A stretch of DNA of 64,000 bases from Desulfurispira natronophila (GTDB lineage: Bacteria; Chrysiogenota; Chrysiogenetes; Chrysiogenales; Chrysiogenaceae). The stretch spans positions 207,313 through 271,312 of the forward strand of contig NZ_JACHID010000002.1 of the NCBI RefSeq assembly GCF_014203025.1, in the 5' to 3' direction. Positions 35,960 to 44,598 of the stretch are shown here, piece after piece. How positions within the stretch are numbered: position 1 is the first letter of the stretch; every line of letters starts with the position of its first letter. Both the position numbers and the translations under genes were made by a program. Below the pieces are notes generated by a model. The model saw nothing but the letters and a program-made list of their open reading frames with translations. It had not been told where the DNA came from and searched no databases.

Positions 35960-36412
35960 ATGTCCATCAAGGAACAGGTTAACAGTGATATAAAGCAGGC
36001 CATGCGCGACAAAAACAAGCCAGCTCTTGAAGCTCTGCGCTTTCTCATGGCAGCTTTCAAGGAGTACGAAGTGAATAACCATAAGCGAGAAGAGGGTCTT
36101 GGCGATGAAGAGGCTCTGCAGATTCTCCAATCTTCCATAAAGAAGCGGCGCGACTCCATTGAGCAGTTCAGTGCTGCAGGGCGCAGTGACTTGGTCGAAA
36201 AAGAGCAGGCTGGGCTGGCGGTTATTGAGCGCTACCTGCCGGAGCAACTGGGAGAAGATGAGTTGCGTGCAATCATCCAAGGCGCCATAGAAGAAACTGG
36301 CGCCCAGGGACCCAAAGGTATGGGGCTCGTAATGAAGTCCGTTATGCCCAAAGTAAAGGGCAAGGCTGATGGAGGGCTGATAAACCGGCTGGTCAAAGAG
36401 GCCCTGGGATGA
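35960..36412 (+). CDS. GatB/YqeY domain-containing protein
   Basis: A 150-residue YqeY-like protein, the free-standing version of the helical tail domain of the GatB amidotransferase subunit. The opening KEQVNSDIKQAMRDKNKPALEALRFL (residues 4-29) and the late MGLVMKSVMPKVKGKADGG are signatures. The role of the stand-alone protein is not settled, with an effect on tRNA-dependent amidation suspected. The ATG has an AAGGAGATT site. It overlaps the cvpA-like gene by 4 bases. In many genomes it follows rpsU, but rpsU is not present here. Confidence 0.9.
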   Translation: MSIKEQVNSDIKQAMRDKNKPALEALRFLMAAFKEYEVNNHKREEGLGDEEALQILQSSIKKRRDSIEQFSAAGRSDLVEKEQAGLAVIERYLPEQLGEDELRAIIQGAIEETGAQGPKGMGLVMKSVMPKVKGKADGGLINRLVKEALG

Positions 36413-37029
36413 CTATCGGTATTATCGATGTTGTCGTAGTGGCAGCATTGTTATTGGCAGCTGCCAAAGGAGCATTGTCAGGATTCCTCAGGGAGTTGTT
36501 CGGGCTGCTGATTATTGTCCTCTCCCTGGTTCTGGCCAAAGCAGGATATCCTCGTATCATAGCTTCTTTTGAAGGCTCGTTACCTCCCGAGGTTCCCACT
36601 TCCATTGTGGCCACTATGGCCTTTATTGTAGCTTTTCTCATGGTGTGGGCCACTCTCAACCTGGTAGCCATGATAGGTCAGCGCTTTATCCGCTTCAAAG
36701 AGTCTACCGGCGTTGGCCGTGCCCTGGGGGCTGTCCTGTCCAGTGCAAAAATGCTGGTGGTGGTTTCATTTGTGCTGGCAGGCTTTCTCTACATCCCCAG
36801 CAACCCTATGGATCTGCAGGGCAAGGTGCAGCAAAGCAGCCTGGGGTACCCGCTGGCACAAATGGCGCCAGTGCTTTACCATGGGTTTTCTGCTGTGCTC
36901 CCTGCCGCTGATGGCCCTTCCCCTTTCCCGGATCTCTCCTCCCTGTCCAGTCTCATGCCAGATATGGAACGCTTTCAGCGGGAGGCTGATGCTGTGGGAG
37001 CCGAGGATGAGCGCATGAGGAATCGTTAA
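36409..37029 (+). CDS. CvpA family membrane protein
   Basis: A 206-residue inner-membrane protein of the CvpA (colicin V production) family. Four membrane helices: about 3-20 (IDVVVVAALLLAAAKGALSG), 25-45, 62-85 and 100-122. The G-x-x-RE segment between helices 1 and 2 (GFLRELFGL) is typical of the family. The C-terminal 70 residues are polar and rich in Ser/Pro. Start and stop both overlap neighbours (ATGA with yqeY, TAATG with the NAD synthetase), so translation is coupled. Confidence 0.82.
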   Translation: MTIGIIDVVVVAALLLAAAKGALSGFLRELFGLLIIVLSLVLAKAGYPRIIASFEGSLPPEVPTSIVATMAFIVAFLMVWATLNLVAMIGQRFIRFKESTGVGRALGAVLSSAKMLVVVSFVLAGFLYIPSNPMDLQGKVQQSSLGYPLAQMAPVLYHGFSAVLPAADGPSPFPDLSSLSSLMPDMERFQREADAVGAEDERMRNR

Positions 37030-38933
37030 TGCACGGGTTTTATCGTGTTGCTACGGCACTGCCACAGGTCCGTGTTGCCGATGTGGAATTCAACCTGGAG
37101 CAATGCCGGCAGTTAGCTTTTCAAGCCTGTAAGCAGCAGGTTTCTGTAGTAGTCTTTCCGGAGCTCAATATTACCGGCTATACCTGTGGAGACCTTTTTT
37201 ACCAGCAGCAGCTGCTGGGTGATGCCCGCAGTGCCCTGGAGGCCCTGCGTGAGTACAGCCGTGAGCTGAGTGGAGATATGAGCCTGGTGGTAGGGTTGCC
37301 ACTGTTGCATGGTGGCACGCTTTACAATGTGGCTGCCGTTATTCAGTCCGGTAAGGTCCTCGGGGTGGTTCCCAAAGTATTTATACCTAACCATCGGGAG
37401 TATTATGAGAAGCGGTGGTTCAGCAGTGGGTCAGCATTGTCCACTGATGAAACGATCCGGCTCAACGGTCACGAGGTCCCCTTTGGCTCCCGTTTGCTTT
37501 TCACTGCTGACAGCTATTTCTCTTTTGCCATTGAAATATGTGAAGACCTGTGGAGTGTCACTCCACCCAGCTCTTCACACGCACTGGCAGGTGCCACTCT
37601 CGTTCTCAACCCGTCTGCCAGCAACGAGCTAGTATCCAAGGCAGACTATCGTCGTTCCTTGGTGCAAAATCAAAGTGGCCGCTGCCTGGCAGCGTATGCC
37701 TATGCTGGCAGTGGAGTGGGAGAATCATCCACAGACCTGCTTTTCAGCGGCCACCAGTTAATCTGTGAAAATGGGCAAATCCTGCAGGAGGGCCCCCGTT
37801 TTGAGCGCCAGGCGCGGCTTTTCACGGCAGATGTTGATTGCCAGAAACTGGTCCATCTGCGCTTGAGCGAATCCAGCTATCCAGACCATGCCCGTCCTCA
37901 AGGGTATCGCAGCATTTCCGTGCAGCCTCCTGGCCCCCTGGATCAGCTGCAACGCTCTATAGATGCCCATCCCTTTGTTCCCAACGATCCCCGGCGGCGC
38001 AATGAGCGTTGTCAGGAAATTTTTCATATCCAAACCGCGGCTCTGGCCAAACGTCTACAGCATATTGGCACTCCCCGGGCAGTTATTGGTATTTCCGGTG
38101 GCCTGGACTCAACCCTGGCCCTGCTGGTGACCTGCCGCACATTTGCGCTGCTGGGAAGAGATCCCGCCGATATCATTGCGCTGACCATGCCTGGTTTTGG
38201 TACCACCGACCGCACCTACGACAATGCGGTGCGACTGTGTCAACTACAGGGTACAGATTTTCGTGAAGTTGATATCGCCGATGCCGCACTGGATCACTTC
38301 CGCCTGATTCAGCACGATCCGACAATGCACGACGTCACCTATGAAAATGTGCAGGCTCGATTGCGCACCGAAATACTCATGAACCTTGCCAACAAGCACG
38401 GGGGTATCGTCATTGGTACCGGCGACTTGTCTGAAATAGCCCTGGGTTGGTCTACCTATAACGGCGATCACATGTCTATGTACGCAGTAAACTGTGGGGT
38501 TCCCAAAACGCTGATACGCTACCTGGTGCAGTGGGTAGCATCGTGTAGCGATCCCCAGATGGCTGAGCTGCTGGAGGATATTGTTGCCACTCCCATTACG
38601 CCAGAGCTGTTGCCCCGCGCCGAGAAAGCGGAGTGTACCCAAAAAACTGAAGACATTATCGGCCCCTACGAGCTGCACGACTTTTTCCTTTACCACACCA
38701 TCAAGTACGGTGCCACACCGTCCAAGGTGTGTTTCCTGGCCAGGCAAGCCTTTGCTGACAGATATGATGGCGAAACCATTGAGCGTTGGCACCAGATGTT
38801 TGTGCGCCGTTTCTTTACCCAGCAGTTCAAGCGCAGCTGCATTCCTGACGGTCCCAAAGTGGGAACCATTGCCCTCTCCCCCCGGGGCGACTGGCGTATG
38901 CCCTCCGATGCCAGTCCTGCTGGCTGGCTATAA
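37029..38933 (+). CDS. nadE: Glutamine-dependent NAD+ synthetase
   Basis: A 634-residue long-form NAD synthetase, making NAD+ from deamido-NAD+, ATP and glutamine. The N-terminal nitrilase-type glutaminase domain (about 1-280) has its Glu in VVFPELNITGYTCGDLF, its Lys in VPKVFIPNHREYYEK and its Cys in EICEDLWSVTPPSS. The C-terminal synthetase domain shows the PP-loop GISGGLDSTLALLV (about residues 355-368), MPGFGTTDRTYDNA, and a GTGDLSEIALGWSTYNGDHM segment. Both active sites look intact. The ATG overlaps the stop of the cvpA-like gene by one base. Confidence 0.96.
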   Translation: MHGFYRVATALPQVRVADVEFNLEQCRQLAFQACKQQVSVVVFPELNITGYTCGDLFYQQQLLGDARSALEALREYSRELSGDMSLVVGLPLLHGGTLYNVAAVIQSGKVLGVVPKVFIPNHREYYEKRWFSSGSALSTDETIRLNGHEVPFGSRLLFTADSYFSFAIEICEDLWSVTPPSSSHALAGATLVLNPSASNELVSKADYRRSLVQNQSGRCLAAYAYAGSGVGESSTDLLFSGHQLICENGQILQEGPRFERQARLFTADVDCQKLVHLRLSESSYPDHARPQGYRSISVQPPGPLDQLQRSIDAHPFVPNDPRRRNERCQEIFHIQTAALAKRLQHIGTPRAVIGISGGLDSTLALLVTCRTFALLGRDPADIIALTMPGFGTTDRTYDNAVRLCQLQGTDFREVDIADAALDHFRLIQHDPTMHDVTYENVQARLRTEILMNLANKHGGIVIGTGDLSEIALGWSTYNGDHMSMYAVNCGVPKTLIRYLVQWVASCSDPQMAELLEDIVATPITPELLPRAEKAECTQKTEDIIGPYELHDFFLYHTIKYGATPSKVCFLARQAFADRYDGETIERWHQMFVRRFFTQQFKRSCIPDGPKVGTIALSPRGDWRMPSDASPAGWL

Positions 38934-39130
38934 TCTGCCAGGCACTCAGCATAAGACCGACAGGTGTTATTCCCCTTGCGCCAGCGCCCCGGGTAAATTA
39001 CACTGTGAAGCAATAAGAGTAACATGACTGTTCACGGCAGCCATAAGTTTCGTTAGGCGGTGAACAACTATAGCGTGACCAGTGCTCTCCCGTCTCAATA
39101 ACGTGTCATAAACTCACCGGGGTCTTTAGT

Positions 39131-41638
39131 ATGAAAGCGGTAATAATGGCGGGTGGATTTGGTACCCGCATTCAACCCCTCACCAACAGTCTGCCCAAAC
39201 CCATGATACCAGTTGCCGGCCGCCCCATGATGGAGCATATTGTAGCCAGATTGGCTCGCAGTGGCACCACTGATATTGTCGTTCTCCTCTACTACATGCC
39301 AGAGGTGGTGCAGAACTACTTTGGTGATGGTAGCGACTTTGGTGTGCGTATCACCTACGCCATTCCTGATGGCGATCTGGGTACTGCCGGGGCCGTAAAA
39401 TTTGCCGAAGCCTGGCTGGATGAAACCTTTATTGTCATCAGCGGTGATCTGGTTACCGATTTTGACATTGAAACCATCCTGAGGGCCCACCGTCAGTCCC
39501 GGGAAATGGTTACCATAACCCTCACTTCTGTGCCCAATCCGCTGCAGTTTGGGGTGGTGGTGACAGATCGCAATAACCGAATTGTCAAGTTTCTGGAGAA
39601 GCCGGGTTGGGGAGAGGTATTTTCCGATACCATCAACACCGGAATTTACGTCCTTGAGCCTGAAGTTTTTCAGCATATCCCCGAAAATACCAATTTTGAC
39701 TTCAGTAAAGATCTTTTCCCTCTTCTGATGAAACGCCAGATCTCCATATACGGCTTTAACTCCTTTGGTTACTGGCGTGATGTGGGCAATCCCGATTCAT
39801 ACCGGGAGTGTCTGCAGGAATTCTTTGCTGGTGACTACACGCTGGATATCCCTCTGGAAGCCCATCAGACCCCCAGTGCCACCATATGGGCCCATCCTAC
39901 GGCCCAGTACCACGCTATCCTGTACGAAGGCAAGGTGTGCATTGGTGAAGGAACGGTGGTTGGCTCCCAGGCCAAGTTGACCAACTGCATTATTGGGGAT
40001 CACTGCGTTATTGAAAGTGGGGCAGAGCTTGAGGACTGCATTGTATGGAATGAGTGCCACGTTTCTGCCGGGGCGCAGCTGCATAACGTAGTTCTGTGCG
40101 ACCGGGTCAAAGTCGGTCGGGATGTACATATAAACCGGGGGGCTATTGTTGCCGAGAATGTCTGTATCGAGGACCGGGTTGAGGTGGAAAAAGACATCAC
40201 CATATGGCCCGACAAGCATATTGAGGAGGCAGCCATCGTGTCGACTAATGTTATATGGGGTGACAAGTTCAAGGCTACCGTATTTGAAAGCGGGTCGATT
40301 CGGGGCTTTACCAATATTCAGATTTCGGCTGATTTTGCCGCCAAAATAGGGGCAGCCATGGCCTCATTTTTGCCCCGTAACTCCACCATCATAATGTCCC
40401 GTGATTACCACAAGGCATCACGAATGATCAAGCGTTCCTTCCTCGGAGGGGTGTTGTCAGCAGGGGTCAACGTCATTGACATGCGCCTTAACCCGGCGCC
40501 GGTGAATCGTTTCAAACTGGAAAATAATGAAATGCTGGCTGGGGGGGTACACTTTCAGCAGTGCAGTGACAATATAGATGAAACCATCATGACCTTCTAT
40601 GACGCTGCTGGTAATGTGCTGGACTCTGCGGCAGAGAAGGCCATCGAACGTCTGTTTTTTCGGGAAAAGTTTCGCAAGGCAGCCCAGGACGAAGTGGGGG
40701 ACATTTACGATGAGTCGGGTTTGCCCATTAACTACCTGGGCACTTTTTTGCAGACGATCAACTGCGAGGCCATTTCGGCTGCTCGCTTCAAGATTGTGCT
40801 GGATTTGAGTTTTGGTGCAACGATCAATGTATTCCCCGAGATCCTGGGGCGCTTGGGTTGCGAAGTAATTGTGCTCAATGCGTACGAAAACCCAGTCCAC
40901 CTGGCCCGCTCTACCAAGGAGCTGGGTGAAGCCATAGACGACGTTCGGTCCATTGTGCAGGCGACCTCGGCAGACCTTGGCTTTGTGCTCTTTCCCGATG
41001 GCCAGCACTTTATCATGGTTGGCAATAAAGGAAATGTGCGGGCCGATCACCAGCTGATGCTGTTTGCCTTGCAGCTGCTCTATGAGAACTCCTGCCTCAA
41101 ACGCAAGATATGCCGGGCCTATATTCCAGTTTCGGCTCCGTCAGTTCTTGACGAGAAAATTTCTGCTCACGTCAAAGTGACCCGAGGCAAGTTTGTAGGG
41201 CTGCAAAACTCCACCCTCGGTGATACGGATCTGGTAGCTTATCATGACGGCTTTTTCGCCTTTCGTGAATTTTCCAGCGCCTTTGACGGCATGTACTCCA
41301 TTGCCAAAATCCTGGAGCTGCTGGCTACAGTGGGAAAACCCGCCTCCGATATATTTGAAGCCATACCCCAATACGCCTTCAAGCACGTCAGCATTCAGTG
41401 CCCCAGCGAGCTCAAGGGATTGATTATGCGCAAGATGAGCGAGGACGCCATTACCCAGGAAGCCAGTTTTGTCGATGGCATCAAGGTGTTTTTTGCTGGC
41501 AGCAGCATTCACATGATACCCGACCAGAACCATCCAGCGGTGCATCTGTATTGTGAGCATCAGGATGAAGATGCAGTGGCAGAACTCCTGAAAACCTATA
41601 CCGATAAAATCAAGACCTGGATCGACCAGGAGCACTGA
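39131..41638 (+). CDS. Sugar nucleotidyltransferase / phosphohexomutase-like fusion protein
   Basis: An 835-residue two-enzyme fusion. Residues 1-240 are a nucleotidyltransferase (MAGGFGTRIQPLTNSLPKPM signature, VISGDLVTDFD metal site, FLEKPGWGEVFSDTINTGIY). About 250-370 are left-handed beta-helix hexapeptide repeats. About 380-830 follow the alpha-D-phosphohexomutase fold. The mutase catalytic serine loop (usually ASHNP-like) reads GGVHFQQCSDN (471-481), and the usual DGDADR metal loop reads FPDGQHF near 623. The mutase half therefore looks inactive. Such fusions are usually called mannose-1-phosphate guanylyltransferase/phosphoglucomutase. It is followed after 23 bases by a GH57 enzyme. 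Confidence 0.87.
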   Translation: MKAVIMAGGFGTRIQPLTNSLPKPMIPVAGRPMMEHIVARLARSGTTDIVVLLYYMPEVVQNYFGDGSDFGVRITYAIPDGDLGTAGAVKFAEAWLDETFIVISGDLVTDFDIETILRAHRQSREMVTITLTSVPNPLQFGVVVTDRNNRIVKFLEKPGWGEVFSDTINTGIYVLEPEVFQHIPENTNFDFSKDLFPLLMKRQISIYGFNSFGYWRDVGNPDSYRECLQEFFAGDYTLDIPLEAHQTPSATIWAHPTAQYHAILYEGKVCIGEGTVVGSQAKLTNCIIGDHCVIESGAELEDCIVWNECHVSAGAQLHNVVLCDRVKVGRDVHINRGAIVAENVCIEDRVEVEKDITIWPDKHIEEAAIVSTNVIWGDKFKATVFESGSIRGFTNIQISADFAAKIGAAMASFLPRNSTIIMSRDYHKASRMIKRSFLGGVLSAGVNVIDMRLNPAPVNRFKLENNEMLAGGVHFQQCSDNIDETIMTFYDAAGNVLDSAAEKAIERLFFREKFRKAAQDEVGDIYDESGLPINYLGTFLQTINCEAISAARFKIVLDLSFGATINVFPEILGRLGCEVIVLNAYENPVHLARSTKELGEAIDDVRSIVQATSADLGFVLFPDGQHFIMVGNKGNVRADHQLMLFALQLLYENSCLKRKICRAYIPVSAPSVLDEKISAHVKVTRGKFVGLQNSTLGDTDLVAYHDGFFAFREFSSAFDGMYSIAKILELLATVGKPASDIFEAIPQYAFKHVSIQCPSELKGLIMRKMSEDAITQEASFVDGIKVFFAGSSIHMIPDQNHPAVHLYCEHQDEDAVAELLKTYTDKIKTWIDQEH

Positions 41639-41661
41639 GACTTCCCAGGAGCGTTTAATCC

Positions 41662-43713
41662 ATGAAACCTGTCAGCGTTGCCCTGCTGTGGCACATGCAC
41701 CAACCTTCATATCGTGATCCGGTTTCGGGGCGATACGAAATGCCCTGGGTGTTCCTCCACGCCATCAAGGATTACTATGACATGCTGCACCTGGCCACCA
41801 GGAATGGTTGCCGGTGCACTTTCAATCTGGTTCCCTCCCTGCTGAGACAGCTAGAGGAGTATGCCAGTGGTGAAGCCAATGATAAAATTCTCAGCCTGAT
41901 TGCTACTGATCCCGGCAGGCTCAACGAAGAAGAGCGTCCTTTGCTCCTGCGCTACCTTTTCTACGCAAACGAACAGCACATGATTGGCCCCCTGCCACGC
42001 TACCGGGAAATGCTGGAGCGCAAAAAAGCTGGACGGGATGACTTTAGTGCAGATGAAATCCAGGACCTGCAGGTGCTCTTTTTGCTGGCCTGGTGTGGAA
42101 ACGAGCTTAAAAAAGAAGAACTGGTGCAGCAGCTGCGCCGCAAAGGGCGCCATTTCAGCGCCGCCGAGAAACGCCAGCTGATAGATCTGCTCATGGACTT
42201 TGTGGGCAAAATCATTCCCGCCTATCGTGAAGCGGCCAGGCAGGGTTTGGTGGAAATAAGCGCCACACCTTACTATCATCCCATTCTTCCATTGCTGATC
42301 AATATGGACCGGGCCAGAGAGGCTATGCCTACCGTATCCTTGCCGGACGTGGACAATGAACTCTTTGCTCCCGATGCCGCGCGGCAGGTGCGTATGGCCC
42401 AGGACTACATGCGCCAGATTGATTTGCCAGTGCAAGGATTCTGGCCCTCCGAGGGAAGTGTCAGTCCCGAAGCAGCCCAGCTGTTTGCCCAGGAGGGAGT
42501 GAAGTGGATTGCCACCGATGAGGAGGTCCTCGCCCGCTCCCTGGACTCCTTTGACCGGGATGCCATTTATCAGGTGTATGAGCACGAAGGCGTGCCCGTG
42601 CTCTTTCGCGACCGGGAGCTGAGTGACCTGGTGGGTTTTGTCTACAGCACCTGGGATCAGGAACGTGGGGCCCAGGACCTGGTGGTGCGACTGGAGAAAA
42701 TTGCCCAGCGACTTCCCCAGGGCGGAGTTATCCCGGTATTTTTGGATGGTGAAAACGCCTGGGAGCACTATGCCGAAGATGGCAAAACCTTTTTGACAAA
42801 GTTTTATCAGGCCGTAAAAGACCATGCCGATCTGCAGTTTGTGACGGTTTCCGAAGCAGTTGGAAACCATAAACCCCGCCAGTTGACCCGCCTGCACTCC
42901 GGATCCTGGATATACGCCTCCTTCTCCACCTGGGTTGGGCACCGGGAGAAAAATCGTGCTTGGGAGCTATTGAACATCACCCGCCGCTTCTTGCAAAATA
43001 ACGACCCTCAGCAGCAAAATCCCCAGGCGTGGGAGGCCATGATGGCCGCAGAGGGCAGCGACTGGTTCTGGTGGTTGGGCGACGATCAACACAGCGAACT
43101 CAAGGACCTTTTTGACCTGCTTTTCCGCGAGCACCTGCTTACTGTTTACCGCAGCCTGGGGCACACGCCTCCATCCGGCCTCTTTACCCCTATTCGCAAA
43201 CAAAAGCTCAAAGTGCGGCAGACCGCACCTACCGGACATATTAAACCCCGCATTGATGGACGACAGGACTCCTTTTTTTCCTGGCTTCACGCCGGCTATA
43301 TCGATTTGCGGGACGGTGCCAGCATGCACCGTGACCAAAATTTGCTGGATGTCCATTACGGGTATAGTCCCGACGGGCAACATCTCTTTCTCAAAGTTCG
43401 GTGTCGACAGATTCCGGCGGACAACAGCAACAGGCTGGATATTGTCCTCAATGATCAACTCAGCGTCCGGGCTCCATTCTACCGTGGAGCCACAGCGGAG
43501 CAGGAACACTGGCTGGTGGCGGTAGATGATGAGGTAGAGGCACGGATCTCTTTGGAGCGCATAGCCCAGCTGCGCCAGGGTGAAGACGACAGGCACTACC
43601 GGCTGACCCTGGTTCATATAAGGGATGAAGAAGAGCAGGAGCGCACCCCTCTGCATTGGCCTGCCATGCTGGAAAGCAGCGACGATATGTTGCTGAAAAA
43701 CTGGGTGGTGTAA
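41662..43713 (+). CDS. Glycoside hydrolase family 57 protein
   Basis: A 683-residue GH57 protein (alpha-amylase/4-alpha-glucanotransferase/branching-enzyme superfamily). The start VALLWHMHQPSYRDP is the family signature. The GFWPSEGSVSPE segment contains the family nucleophile region, although a Glu is present in an S-E-G-S context. LDGENAWEHYAEDG holds the DGENxWE motif, and WIYASFSTWVGHREKNRAWE is a late conserved block. About residues 500-683 form a C-terminal beta-rich domain. There is no signal peptide, so it acts in the cytoplasm, probably on glycogen-like glucan. It sits in one unit with the preceding nucleotidyltransferase fusion. Confidence 0.9.
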   Translation: MKPVSVALLWHMHQPSYRDPVSGRYEMPWVFLHAIKDYYDMLHLATRNGCRCTFNLVPSLLRQLEEYASGEANDKILSLIATDPGRLNEEERPLLLRYLFYANEQHMIGPLPRYREMLERKKAGRDDFSADEIQDLQVLFLLAWCGNELKKEELVQQLRRKGRHFSAAEKRQLIDLLMDFVGKIIPAYREAARQGLVEISATPYYHPILPLLINMDRAREAMPTVSLPDVDNELFAPDAARQVRMAQDYMRQIDLPVQGFWPSEGSVSPEAAQLFAQEGVKWIATDEEVLARSLDSFDRDAIYQVYEHEGVPVLFRDRELSDLVGFVYSTWDQERGAQDLVVRLEKIAQRLPQGGVIPVFLDGENAWEHYAEDGKTFLTKFYQAVKDHADLQFVTVSEAVGNHKPRQLTRLHSGSWIYASFSTWVGHREKNRAWELLNITRRFLQNNDPQQQNPQAWEAMMAAEGSDWFWWLGDDQHSELKDLFDLLFREHLLTVYRSLGHTPPSGLFTPIRKQKLKVRQTAPTGHIKPRIDGRQDSFFSWLHAGYIDLRDGASMHRDQNLLDVHYGYSPDGQHLFLKVRCRQIPADNSNRLDIVLNDQLSVRAPFYRGATAEQEHWLVAVDDEVEARISLERIAQLRQGEDDRHYRLTLVHIRDEEEQERTPLHWPAMLESSDDMLLKNWVV

Positions 43714-43854
43714 AATTAGCGCCAGAGTTCCGAGAGCGAGCCTGGATGGCGAGAAGCTTTTACCATGCCACTTTATATCTCCCGCCTTATAGGCTGCGAA
43801 TAGTTACCATTTCTTTAAGCGCTTCTGAGCCTTACCGAGGCCCTTCATTTTGTC

Positions 43855-44598
43855 ATGAGTACCAACATCAACATCTTTTTGATGTACCTTTTTTACGGTC
43901 TGGCTTTTTTTACCATTGGCGTAGCCGTGGTTTCCAAGTATCGCCGTCACAGCAAGCTGGAACTTTCCCGACTTTTGTGGCTGCTGGCGTCTTTTGGCTT
44001 TGTACATGCTTTGCACGAGTGGTCCGAGCTCTATCTTGTTCTTAAAGATTCGGAGGAGATGACGTATCAGCGCTTCTCCCTGCAGTTTTTTCCACAATTC
44101 TACATTACCCATGATTTGCAGATTCAGGGCATGGAGATTGTCAGCGCCGTTTTGCTGCTAGGCTCCTATCTGCTCCTGCTGGCCTTTGGGTTGGCGATTA
44201 TCATAGTTATTTTCCCCCGTTGGTGGAAATGGCACGCCATGGTTCCCCTGGCCCTTTTCACCGGGTTTGTTATGGCCATATGGGTGACTGGCAAGGAACC
44301 TTTTTGCTGTAGTGGGCACCTAAGCTACATGACCCACTACGTGCGCCACTTTTTTGGTTTCCCGGGAGCGGCACTGGCAGGCATTGCCCTGATACTCTAC
44401 TCCCGTCGGGTTCGTAATATCAGTGTTAATGGGGCCAGAAGTCTGGTAGTTACCGGTGTTACGTTAGTGGTCTATGGTGTGCTGACGGGTATTATTCCTT
44501 CCGGGACCGTAATTCCCACTTCAGTTGTGGATATTCGCATAGAAGTGCTGCGAGCCAGTTCGAGAGCTTCCAGGGCTGCGGGAACACCGTGCATGTGA
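43855..44598 (+). CDS. Truncated six-helix membrane sensor protein
   Basis: A 247-residue membrane protein with six hydrophobic helices (about 7-28, 40-62, 95-125, 128-148, 165-185, 195-215). LASFGFVHALHEWSELYL and a CCSGHLSYMTHYVRHFFGFPG loop recall the N-terminal membrane sensor module of histidine kinases and GGDEF proteins in sulfur- and metal-reducing bacteria. After residue about 222 (IIPSGTVIPT) the chain ends in a short arginine/serine-rich tail that is antisense to a cytochrome gene. No kinase or cyclase domain follows. I infer that the 3' part was lost in a rearrangement near 44,520. The gene overlaps the convergent cytochrome gene by 127 bases. Confidence 0.6.
   Translation: MSTNINIFLMYLFYGLAFFTIGVAVVSKYRRHSKLELSRLLWLLASFGFVHALHEWSELYLVLKDSEEMTYQRFSLQFFPQFYITHDLQIQGMEIVSAVLLLGSYLLLLAFGLAIIIVIFPRWWKWHAMVPLALFTGFVMAIWVTGKEPFCCSGHLSYMTHYVRHFFGFPGAALAGIALILYSRRVRNISVNGARSLVVTGVTLVVYGVLTGIIPSGTVIPTSVVDIRIEVLRASSRASRAAGTPCM

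Noticed and set aside
35791..35982. 63-codon frame between the HIT and yqeY genes
   Set aside because: It runs past the yqeY start and ribosome site, has no ribosome site of its own, and its composition is not convincing.
41851..42942. 363-codon open frame on the minus strand
   Set aside because: Antisense to the GH57 gene; a result of codon bias in the opposite strand.
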